This document shows positions 9,353-15,967 of a stretch of DNA of 64,000 nucleotides, piece after piece. The position numbers and the translations under genes were made by a program. Source of the stretch: Microbacterium sp. B35-30 (GTDB taxonomy: Bacteria > Actinomycetota > Actinomycetes > Actinomycetales > Microbacteriaceae); NCBI RefSeq assembly GCF_010634855.1, contig NZ_MWLQ01000011.1, positions 186,001 to 250,000 of the forward strand, given 5' to 3'. The notes below the pieces were generated by a model that was given only the letters and a program-made list of their open reading frames with translations, was not told the origin of the DNA and did no database searches. Numbering within the stretch: position 1 is the first letter of the stretch; every line of letters starts with the position of its first letter.

Positions 9353-10552
9353 ATGGACAAGACCGAGACGCTCGCCTGGTTGCGACGCATCTCGGGCGAC
9401 CTCGCCACCGTCACCATCAAGCGTCTCGATGACACGCTGCCCTGGTACGCCGAGATGCCACCGGCCCGCCGCTCCGCGGTCGGGCTGGTGGCACAGGCCG
9501 GCATCACCTCGTTCATCCAGTGGTACGACGATCCCGAGTCGACCCCGTGGATCGCCGCCGACATCTTCGCCGCCGCTCCTCGCGAGCTGCTGCGGAGCGT
9601 GAGTCTCACGCAGACGCTGCAGCTGATCCGGGTGACGGTCGAGGTCACCGAGGAGCGGGTCGCCGGCAAAGGCGAGCATCTGCGCGAGGCGATCCTGCTG
9701 TACTCGCGCGAGGTCGCCTTCGCCGCGGCGGACGTGTACGCCCGCGCGGCGGAGGCCCGGGGCCTCTGGGATGCGCGGCTCGAGGCGCTGGTGGTGGACT
9801 CCATCCTCACGGGAGAGGCCGACGAGGAGCTGCCGAGCCGCATCGCCGCGCTCGGCTGGCACGGTCACGGCGAGGTCGCGGTGCTGGTGGGCACCACTCC
9901 CCCCCAGTTCGACGTCGACCAGCTGCGGCGCACGGCACGCAAGCTCGGCGTCGACGTGCTGATCGGGGTGCAGGGCTCTCGCCTCGTGCTGGTCGTGGGG
10001 CGCGCCGACCTGTCGGCGATCGCCGACGACGCCGTGGTCGACCTGCCCTTCGCGGAGATCGCGCGGCGGCTCGAACCCGGATTCGGTGCCGGCTACCTCG
10101 TGCTCGGTCCCACGGTGCCCGCACTCGTGGACGCGAGCCAGAGTGCCCGGGCGGCGCTTGCCGGCTTCGCGGTCGCGAGGGCGTGGCGCCACGCCCCGCG
10201 CCCGGTCGAGGCCGATGACCTGCTCCCCGAGCGCGCCCTCGCCGGCGACCCCCTCGCGAAGATCACCCTCGTGGATCGCATCTACCGGCCGCTGCAGGCG
10301 CACAGCGCCGACCTGGTCACGACGCTGTGGGCCTACCTCGACAACGGGCGATCGCTCGAGGCGACCGCCCGCGAGCTGTTCGTGCACCCCAACACCGTCC
10401 GCTACCGGCTCAAGCGCGTGTCCGAGGTGATCGGCTGGGATGCCACGGGACCCCGCGAGGCGCTGATCCTGCAGACCGCGCTCATCCTCGGCTCCATCGG
10501 GACGGATGCCGCCCGCCGACGCCCGCCGACGCCTCGGCGCGGCGCCGTCTGA
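9353..10552 (+). CDS. fasR: PucR-type transcriptional regulator, FasR-like
   Basis: This roughly 400-residue protein ends in a PucR-type helix-turn-helix: RSLEATARELFVHPNTVRYRLKRV near residues 333-356, followed by the DATGPREALILQTALIL tail. The N-terminal 200 residues are a helical sensor region without a recognised ligand motif. In Streptomyces coelicolor the PucR-like FasR sits immediately upstream of fabD and activates the fabD-fabH-acpP-fabF operon; the identical neighbourhood here supports the same role, by analogy. The ATG at 9353 (MDKTETLAW) is favoured; an in-frame ATG at 9332 is possible. The close spacing after aceE (28 nt) suggests partial co-transcription with aceE. Confidence 0.85.
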   Translation: MDKTETLAWLRRISGDLATVTIKRLDDTLPWYAEMPPARRSAVGLVAQAGITSFIQWYDDPESTPWIAADIFAAAPRELLRSVSLTQTLQLIRVTVEVTEERVAGKGEHLREAILLYSREVAFAAADVYARAAEARGLWDARLEALVVDSILTGEADEELPSRIAALGWHGHGEVAVLVGTTPPQFDVDQLRRTARKLGVDVLIGVQGSRLVLVVGRADLSAIADDAVVDLPFAEIARRLEPGFGAGYLVLGPTVPALVDASQSARAALAGFAVARAWRHAPRPVEADDLLPERALAGDPLAKITLVDRIYRPLQAHSADLVTTLWAYLDNGRSLEATARELFVHPNTVRYRLKRVSEVIGWDATGPREALILQTALILGSIGTDAARRRPPTPRRGAV

Positions 10553-10582
10553 CGTCGTCGCCGGCCCGACGTGTGGACCTTG

Positions 10583-10607
10583 CACAAAGGCATCCGTCAT
10601 TCTTGTG
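10583..10607 (+). promoter_or_regulatory. Inverted repeat upstream of fabD, candidate regulator site
   Basis: CACAA and TTGTG face each other across a 15-nt spacer, 46 nt before the fabD start and 30 nt after the fasR-like stop. Its position fits an operator for the fab operon, perhaps for the adjacent FasR-like protein. No binding consensus was available to compare. Confidence 0.35.
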
Positions 10608-10653
10608 ACGGTGTCGCCAGAACCACCCTCCAGATCCTTGACAGGATGGAACG

Positions 10654-11565
10654 GTGAGAATCGCGGTATTCCCAGGGCAAGGCTCCCAGTCCCCCGGCTT
10701 CCTGACACCCTGGCTCGACGCGGACGGCTCAGCCGATCGCCTCGCGCAGTACTCCGAGTGGTCGGGCGTCGACCTCGTGGCCGCCGGCACGGAGTGGGAT
10801 GCGGACCGCATCCGCGACACGCAGGTGGCCCAGCCCCTCATCGTCGCCGCGAGCCTGCTGTCATGGAACGCGCTCCCCGAGCGTGAGCGCATCGCCGGCG
10901 TCGCAGGTCACTCCGTCGGCGAGTTCGCCGCAGCCGCCGCGGCCGGCGTCCTCAGCGAGCAGACCGCGCTGACGCTCGTCGGCATCCGCGGCCGCGCGAT
11001 GGCCGAGGCCGCCGCCGCTGCCGAGACGGGTATGAGCGCGGTGATCGGCGGCGACGAGGCAGCCGTCGTCGCACGCCTCGACGAGCTCGGCCTCGCGCCG
11101 GCCAATTACAACGGCGGCGGCCAGCTCGTCGTCGCCGGCGCGCTCGACGCGCTTCAGGCACTCGCGGCGGCGCCGGTCGCCGGCACGCGGGTGATTCCCC
11201 TCCAGGTGGCGGGGGCCTTCCACACCCGGTACATGGCGCCGGCCGTCGAGACGCTGCGCGCCGCCGCTGCCGAGGTCGCGGCATCAGATCCGGGCATTCG
11301 GCTCTGGACCAACCGCAACGGCTCAGCAGTGGCGTCGGGCCGTGATTTCGTCGACCTGCTCGTCGACCAGGTCGCCTCGCCGGTGCGCTGGGATCTCTGC
11401 ATGTCGTCCTTCGCCGATGCGGGTGTGTCGGGCATCGTGGAGCTGTCCCCCGCCGGAACGCTCGTCGGGCTCGCCAAGCGCGCGCTCCGCGGGGTACCGA
11501 CGGTCGCCGTCAAGACGCCCGCTGACCTGGACGCCGCCACCGCCCTGGTGGCCGTCGACGCATGA
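10654..11565 (+). CDS. fabD: Malonyl-CoA:ACP transacylase
   Basis: FabD moves malonyl groups from CoA to ACP to prime type II fatty-acid synthesis. The 303-residue protein starts with RIAVFPGQGSQSPGF, has the active-site GHSVGEFAAA with the nucleophile near Ser87, QLVVAG near 155, and FHTRYMAPA supplying the catalytic-region His. The GTG start follows a purine-rich GGATGGAAC segment. It is the first gene of fabD-fabH-acpP-fabF, 13 nt ahead of fabH. Confidence 0.95.
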   Translation: MRIAVFPGQGSQSPGFLTPWLDADGSADRLAQYSEWSGVDLVAAGTEWDADRIRDTQVAQPLIVAASLLSWNALPERERIAGVAGHSVGEFAAAAAAGVLSEQTALTLVGIRGRAMAEAAAAAETGMSAVIGGDEAAVVARLDELGLAPANYNGGGQLVVAGALDALQALAAAPVAGTRVIPLQVAGAFHTRYMAPAVETLRAAAAEVAASDPGIRLWTNRNGSAVASGRDFVDLLVDQVASPVRWDLCMSSFADAGVSGIVELSPAGTLVGLAKRALRGVPTVAVKTPADLDAATALVAVDA

Positions 11566-11578
11566 CCGGAGTATCCGA

Positions 11579-12580
11579 ATGACCCCCATCCTCGTCCAGC
11601 CCACCGGTGTCGCCCACACGCGCATCTACGCGTACGGCGCCGCCCGTGGCGAGATCGCCGTGCCGAACGACGACCTGATCGGTCCGATCGATTCGAGCGA
11701 CGAGTGGATCCGCCAGCGCACCGGCATCGTCACGCGCGCGCGTGCGGTGGCTGGGACGGATGCCATCGACCTGGCGACGGATGCTGCTCGCGAGGCGATC
11801 GAGCGCTCCGGCGTCGACCCGTCGCAGGTGGACGCCGTCATCGTGGCGACCATCAGCAACCCGAAGCAGACGCCCTCGGTCTCGGCGATCGTGGCAGACC
11901 GCGTGGGGGCGAATCCCGCCGCCGCATACGACCTGAACGCCGCATGCGCGGGCTTCGCCTACGGCGTCGCGCAGGCGGACGCCCTCATCCGTGCGGGCGC
12001 CGCACACTACGCGGTGGTCATCGGCACCGAGAAGCTCAGCGACGTCGTCGATCCGACTGACCGCAGCATCTCATTCCTCCTCGGTGACGGCGCGGGCGCA
12101 GTGGTGATCGGCCCGAGCGACGCGCCCGGGATCGGCCCGACGGTGTGGGGCTCGGACGGCTCCAAGGCCGACGCGGTGGGCATGAACCACTCGCTGACCG
12201 AGTTCCGCGACGGCATCGCCCCCTGGCCCACGCTGCGCCAGGAGGGCCCCACGGTCTTCCGCTGGGCCGTGTGGGAGATGGTGAAGGTCGCGCGTCAGGC
12301 GCTCGAGGCTGCGGGGGTCGAGGCATCCGACCTCGCCGCCTTCGTGCCCCACCAGGCCAACATGCGCATCATCGACGAGTTCGCCAAGCAGCTGAAGCTG
12401 CCCGACACGGTGCTGATCGGTCGCGACATCGAGACCACCGGCAACACCTCCGCCGCATCGATCCCACTCGCCACCCACCGGCTGCTCGAGGAGCACCCCG
12501 AGCTCAGCGGCGGCCTCGCACTGCAGATCGGCTTCGGTGCCGGCCTCGTGTTCGGCGCGCAGGTGGTGGTGCTCCCCTGA
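11579..12580 (+). CDS. fabH: 3-oxoacyl-ACP synthase III
   Basis: FabH starts chain building by condensing an acyl-CoA with malonyl-ACP. The 333-residue protein has the active-site Cys in NAACAGFAYG (about Cys123), His in FVPHQANMRI, and Asn in TGNTSAASIP, completing the Cys-His-Asn triad. In actinobacteria it commonly accepts branched starter units, matching iso/anteiso lipids; that preference is inferred. The ATG at 11579 lies 13 nt after the fabD stop. The GGAG ribosome site is about 6 nt ahead of it. Confidence 0.95.
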   Translation: MTPILVQPTGVAHTRIYAYGAARGEIAVPNDDLIGPIDSSDEWIRQRTGIVTRARAVAGTDAIDLATDAAREAIERSGVDPSQVDAVIVATISNPKQTPSVSAIVADRVGANPAAAYDLNAACAGFAYGVAQADALIRAGAAHYAVVIGTEKLSDVVDPTDRSISFLLGDGAGAVVIGPSDAPGIGPTVWGSDGSKADAVGMNHSLTEFRDGIAPWPTLRQEGPTVFRWAVWEMVKVARQALEAAGVEASDLAAFVPHQANMRIIDEFAKQLKLPDTVLIGRDIETTGNTSAASIPLATHRLLEEHPELSGGLALQIGFGAGLVFGAQVVVLP

Positions 12581-12598
12581 CCCGGCGGAGCCCGACCC

Positions 12599-12604
12599 TA
12601 GACT
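12599..12604 (+). promoter_or_regulatory. Putative internal promoter -10 (TAGACT) for acpP
   Basis: TAGACT sits in the fabH-acpP gap, 52 nt before the acpP ATG. The leader would begin with a small hairpin GGCCC-GTTC-GGGCC (12610-12623) and ends with an AGGAG ribosome site. This would add acpP transcripts beyond the operon promoter, fitting the high demand for ACP. Confidence 0.42.
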
Positions 12605-12655
12605 GAGACGGCCCGTTCGGGCCCCCCGCAAACCCCTAGAAAACAGGAGAACCCC

Positions 12656-12904
12656 ATGGCATTCACCAACGACGAGGTCCTCGCCGGACTCGCGGAGCTC
12701 ATCACCGACGAGACCGGCATCTCGGCCGACGAGGTCGCCCTCGAGAAGTCGTTCACGGACGACCTCGACATCGACTCGATCTCGATGATGACGATCGTCG
12801 TCAACGCCGAGGAGAAGTTCGGCGTCACCATCCCCGACGACGAGGTCAAGAACCTCAAGACCGTCGGCGACGCCGTCACCTTCATCACGTCGAACCAGGC
12901 GTAA
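12656..12904 (+). CDS. acpP: Acyl carrier protein
   Basis: ACP carries growing acyl chains on a phosphopantetheine arm. The 82-residue acidic protein has DDLDIDSISMM, where Ser41 is the expected attachment site, within the usual four-helix pattern (VLAGLAELI, SISMMTIVVNAEEKF, VKNLKTVGDAV). The ATG is preceded by ACAGGAGAA. It lies between fabH and fabF, with its own putative promoter upstream and a strong hairpin just after its stop. Confidence 0.96.
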   Translation: MAFTNDEVLAGLAELITDETGISADEVALEKSFTDDLDIDSISMMTIVVNAEEKFGVTIPDDEVKNLKTVGDAVTFITSNQA

Positions 12905-12909
12905 ACCCC

Positions 12910-12935
12910 CCGGTGGGGGCCGCGGCCCCCACCGG
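12910..12935 (+). terminator. Perfect 26-bp palindrome between acpP and fabF
   Basis: CCGGTGGGGGCCG is followed immediately by its exact reverse complement, 5 nt after the acpP stop. The RNA would form a very stable GC hairpin with no U-tract. It could be a partial terminator, a 3' stabiliser or a processing barrier that raises acpP mRNA relative to fabF. The fabF start lies 25 nt downstream. Confidence 0.6.
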
Positions 12936-12960
12936 CGCATCCACGAGGATTCACAACGAC

Positions 12961-14199
12961 ATGAGCAACTCCCGCATCGTCGTGACCGGCATCGGTGCAT
13001 CGTCGCCGCTGGGCGGCACGGCACCCGAGAGCTGGTCCGCGCTCCTGGAGGGCGTCTCCGGCGCCCGCACCCTCGAGTACGACTGGGTCGAGCAGTACCA
13101 GTTGCCGGTGAGCTTCGCCGCAGAGGCGAAGGTGCGCCCCGACACCGTGCTCGAGCGTCCCATCGCCAAGCGCCTCGACCCTTCGTCGCAGTTCGCGCTC
13201 GTCGCGGCGATGGAGGCGTGGGCCGACGCCGGCAGCCCCGAGATCGACCCGGAGCGGCTCGGCGTCGACTTCGCCACCGGCATCGGCGGGCTGCACACGC
13301 TGCTCGACGGGTGGGACACGCTGCGCGAGAAGGGCCCGCGCCGCGTTCTGCCGATGACGGTCCCCATGCTCATGCCGAACGCGGCTGCCGGAAACCTCTC
13401 CCTCCACTTCAACGCCCGCGCCTATGCGCGCACCGTCGCGAGCGCCTGTGCGTCGAGCACGGAGTCGATCGTCAACGCGATCGAGCACATCCGCGCCGGC
13501 TATGCCGACGTCGTCATCGCCGGCGGTACCGAGTCCGTCATCCACCCGGTGACCATCGCCGCGTTCTCCTCGATGCAGGCGCTGTCCCGTCGCAACGACG
13601 ACCCCGCGACCGCGTCGCGGCCCTGCAGCGTGGACCGTGACGGCTTCGTCATGGGCGAGGGTGCGGCGGTGCTGATCCTCGAGACCGAAGAGCACGCCCG
13701 GGCGCGCGGTGCGAAGATCTACGCTGTCGCGGCAGGCGGCGGCGTCACCGCGGACTCGTACCACATCACCGCGAATGATCCCGAGGGCCTGGGGGCTTCG
13801 CGCGCCGTGCGCCTCGCGCTCGAGATGGCGGATGCCTCGCCCGACGACGTGACGCACATCAACGCGCACGCCACCTCGACGCCTGTCGGCGACCCGAACG
13901 AGTACACCGCCCTGCGCTCGGTCTTCGGCGACCGTATCGACGAGATCCCGGTGTCGGCCACCAAGGCATCGACCGGCCACCTGCTCGGCGGCACCGGTGC
14001 GCTCGAGGCGATCTTCACCGTGCTGGCACTGCAGGAGCGGGTCGCTCCCCCGACCATCAACCTGACGACGCAGGATCCCGCGGTGCCGTTCCGCATCTCG
14101 AGCGCGCCCGCGCCGCTGGGCGACGGGCCGCACCTCGCGATCAGCAACTCGTTCGGCTTCGGCGGTCACAACGCGGTCGCGGCATTCGCCTCGATCTGA
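12961..14199 (+). CDS. fabF: 3-oxoacyl-ACP synthase II
   Basis: FabF performs the elongating Claisen condensation of acyl-ACP with malonyl-ACP. The 412-residue protein has the active-site Cys163 in ASACASSTESI, the first His in NAHATSTPVGD near 303, and the second in STGHLLGGTGA near 340; SNSFGFGGHNA closes the active site. The ATG at 12961 (MSNSRIVVTGIG) follows GAGGATTCACAACGAC; upstream codons in frame overlap the acpP hairpin and are unlikely to be translated. It is the last gene of the fab operon. Confidence 0.95.
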   Translation: MSNSRIVVTGIGASSPLGGTAPESWSALLEGVSGARTLEYDWVEQYQLPVSFAAEAKVRPDTVLERPIAKRLDPSSQFALVAAMEAWADAGSPEIDPERLGVDFATGIGGLHTLLDGWDTLREKGPRRVLPMTVPMLMPNAAAGNLSLHFNARAYARTVASACASSTESIVNAIEHIRAGYADVVIAGGTESVIHPVTIAAFSSMQALSRRNDDPATASRPCSVDRDGFVMGEGAAVLILETEEHARARGAKIYAVAAGGGVTADSYHITANDPEGLGASRAVRLALEMADASPDDVTHINAHATSTPVGDPNEYTALRSVFGDRIDEIPVSATKASTGHLLGGTGALEAIFTVLALQERVAPPTINLTTQDPAVPFRISSAPAPLGDGPHLAISNSFGFGGHNAVAAFASI

Positions 14200-14231
14200 G
14201 GCCTCGGTCGCAGCCGCTGCGATGCAACGAA

Positions 14232-14280
14232 GACGCCCCCGGGACCCTGCGACGAGCTCAGGGACCAGACCGGGGGCGTC
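14232..14280. terminator. Bidirectional terminator after fabF
   Basis: Arms GACGCCCCCGG (14232-14242) and CCGGGGGCGTC (14270-14280) form an 11-bp stem. The large loop contains a second small stem CCCTG/CAGGG. It lies between the convergent fabF and DUF3145 genes. Confidence 0.65.
14245..14266 (+). repeat. REP-like 22-nt element, copy 1
   Basis: The 22-nt word begins CCCTGCGACGAGC and ends TCAGGGACC. It matches a second copy at 46333-46354 at 19 of 22 positions. It is a short imperfect palindrome (CCCTG...CAGGG), found here in the loop of a terminator. Confidence 0.5.
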
Positions 14281-14372
14281 TGTCGTGCCAGGCGGTGGTT
14301 CGCGGTCCCGCTGCCCGGGATTCATGGCCTCCGAGCCTCGGTAGTGGCGCCCCGCGCCGCCTGCGTCTGTGT

Positions 14373-14876
14373 TCAGCCGACTTTGTGCAGCCAGACGACG
14401 GTCGCGTCGTCGCTCGCGTGCCGGAACGCCTCGAGCTCCTCGTCCCAGGCGGCGCCGAGGGCGATGTCGAGCTCGCGACGCAGTTCGAATGCGTCGCCGC
14501 CGGCGATCTCCATGGCGTAGCGGATGCGGTCCTCGCCGATGACGACATTGCCGGCGCTGTCGGTCTGCGCATAGTGGATGCCGAGCCCCGGCGTGTGCAG
14601 CCAGCGGCCGCCGTCGCTGCGGGGGGTGGGATCCTCGGTGACCTCGAAGCGCAGATGCTCCCAGCCGCGGATCGCTGTCGCAAGCGCCGAACCGGTGCCG
14701 GCCGGGCCCTCCCAGTAGAACTCCGCCCGGCGGCTGCCGGTGAGAACCGGCTGATCTGCCCATTCGAAGCTGACCGCTCGACCCAGCGCTCGTCCGACTG
14801 CCCACTCGAGGTGCGGGCACAACGCTCTTGGCGCGGAGTGGATGAAGATCACCCCACGCGCCTTTTGTGTCGCCAT
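14373..14876 (-). CDS. DUF3145 family protein
   Basis: This 167-residue soluble protein belongs to the actinobacterial DUF3145 family, recognised from ARGVIFIHSAPRALCPHLEWAVG, the FEWADQPV segment and the C-terminal VVWLHKVG. The function is unknown. The ATG follows GGAGAGATC. It is convergent with fabF and separated from the upstream oxygenase gene by a strong hairpin, so it probably has its own promoter in 14880-14970. Confidence 0.8.
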   Translation of the reverse strand: MATQKARGVIFIHSAPRALCPHLEWAVGRALGRAVSFEWADQPVLTGSRRAEFYWEGPAGTGSALATAIRGWEHLRFEVTEDPTPRSDGGRWLHTPGLGIHYAQTDSAGNVVIGEDRIRYAMEIAGGDAFELRRELDIALGAAWDEELEAFRHASDDATVVWLHKVG

Positions 14877-14970
14877 GATCTCTCCGTTCGTCAGGTGCGT
14901 CTTCCCCTACGACCTGTGAAGGTGTTCATGACGTGCTGTTCGGTTGTGCTGCCGCCCATTATTGCCGAGA

Positions 14971-15006
14971 GGGCGGGGGAATCACAAGAGTGTGATTTCC
15001 CCGCCC
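14971..15006. terminator. Terminator hairpin downstream of the oxygenase gene
   Basis: Arms GGGCGGGG-AATCACA and TGTGATT-CCCCGCCC enclose the loop AGAG. The hairpin lies 22 nt after the stop of the minus-strand gene at 15029. Confidence 0.65.
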
Positions 15007-15028
15007 TTCCGGTCGGAGATGCGGAGGC

Positions 15029-15802
15029 TCAGGCCTCGCTCATCGCCTGGACTTCGACCTTGCCCTTGGCCGCGTAGTACGCGGCGCGAGCGGCATCGCG
15101 ACGCGCCTGCTCCGCCTGGCCGGCGTCGAGCACGTCCTGCGGCACGTCGACGTACTCGGTCGTCGGCTTGCCGTGGTACTTCTCGATGTAGGCGTCGAGC
15201 TCGGGGCCGGACTCCCACGACGTGATGAGGCAGTAGCGCGGCTCTTCACCGTTGTGATGCACGGCGTGCCACAGCCGCTGCGTGTCGACGATGAGCTGAG
15301 CGCCGGCGGGCAGTGCCACGCGGTACTCGATGCTCGGGTCGGTGCGGTTCTCGCGCAGCACGAAGTAGCTGGTCTTGTCGTCGGTGAGGTTGAAGAAGCC
15401 GCGCACGACCCAGCCCGTGCCGTCCGGGTTGAGTCGGTTGTTGTCGTCCTGGTGCAGGTTGTACAGCGCGTCGGCGTACGTGTTGGGCTGCAGCTCGATG
15501 ACACGGCAACGCCCGACGTTCGCGCCGGGCTCCTGTGCGCGGCGCGTCATCTCCGGCGCCTTCTCGACCTGAGAGGGGATCCAGACGCCGTCCTTGTCGG
15601 TGCGCGGGGGCGTGTGGTTCCAGAACCCGTTGCACTCGATCTCGCCCTTGGCGGATGCGAGCGGCGCGAACCGGGTGTCACCCGACGACTTCCAGTCGAC
15701 GTATTCGATGGAGAGCCATTCCTTCGGGTCGAGCTCCCGATCGTAGGAGTCGAGGACCACGAAGCCGGTCTCATCGAGAGCGGCAGACTTGATGTAACCC
15801 AT
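15029..15802 (-). CDS. Putative Fe(II)/2-oxoglutarate-dependent oxygenase, iron-box regulated
   Basis: I do not recognise a named family for this 257-residue soluble protein. Its middle resembles a double-stranded beta-helix oxygenase. H117-Q118-D119 in NLHQDDN gives the HxD pair. PAGAQLIVDTQRLWHAVHHNG supplies a distal His (179, or 182/183). R189 in EEPRYCLIT is where a 2-oxoglutarate-binding Arg would sit. WVVRGFFNLTDDKTSYFVLREN fits the strands between. The ATG has a GAAAGG ribosome site 11 nt upstream. A DtxR/IdeR-like iron box lies 52 nt upstream, so expression is probably derepressed in low iron. Substrate unknown; siderophore or amino-acid hydroxylation are guesses. It is divergent from the GmrSD-like gene. 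Confidence 0.55.
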   Translation of the reverse strand: MGYIKSAALDETGFVVLDSYDRELDPKEWLSIEYVDWKSSGDTRFAPLASAKGEIECNGFWNHTPPRTDKDGVWIPSQVEKAPEMTRRAQEPGANVGRCRVIELQPNTYADALYNLHQDDNNRLNPDGTGWVVRGFFNLTDDKTSYFVLRENRTDPSIEYRVALPAGAQLIVDTQRLWHAVHHNGEEPRYCLITSWESGPELDAYIEKYHGKPTTEYVDVPQDVLDAGQAEQARRDAARAAYYAAKGKVEVQAMSEA

Positions 15803-15853
15803 GACGAATCATGCCTTTCGGTCAGTGAGCCAGCACGTTTTAACAGGCTCAAC

Positions 15854-15866
15854 TTAGGCAAGCCTA
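15854..15866 (-). promoter_or_regulatory. DtxR/IdeR-type iron box
   Basis: TTAGGCAAGCCTA is a near-perfect palindrome equal to the first 13 bases of the actinobacterial iron-box form TTAGGCAAGCCTAACCTAA; the last six bases here (CATCGG) do not match. It lies 52 nt upstream of the oxygenase ATG, where a bound repressor would block transcription. It is also about 87 nt upstream of the divergent GmrSD-like -10 box. Confidence 0.6.
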
Positions 15867-15952
15867 CATCGGGCCCCCGAAGCGGCCCGTGGACCGCGCC
15901 GTGAATAACCGGCGCACGCCGGCGGCGCCGGGTCGGCGGGGTGCACCGCCTT

Positions 15953-15958
15953 TAGACT
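15953..15958 (+). promoter_or_regulatory. -10 box (TAGACT) of the GmrSD-like gene
   Basis: TAGACT ends 9 nt before the ATG at 15968. The transcript would carry a leader of only about 0-3 nt. Confidence 0.45.
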
Positions 15959-15967
15959 GGACAGGCC

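Noticed and set aside
6460..9843. A very long open frame on the minus strand opposite aceE and the regulator gene
   Set aside because: It is a GC-rich antisense shadow: the plus strand encodes full-length AceE with all motifs, and the antisense translation is repetitive Arg/Val/Leu/Glu with no family likeness.
10638..10643. TTGACA just upstream of fabD as a -35 box
   Set aside because: Its matching -10 would fall inside the fabD coding region, after the start codon.
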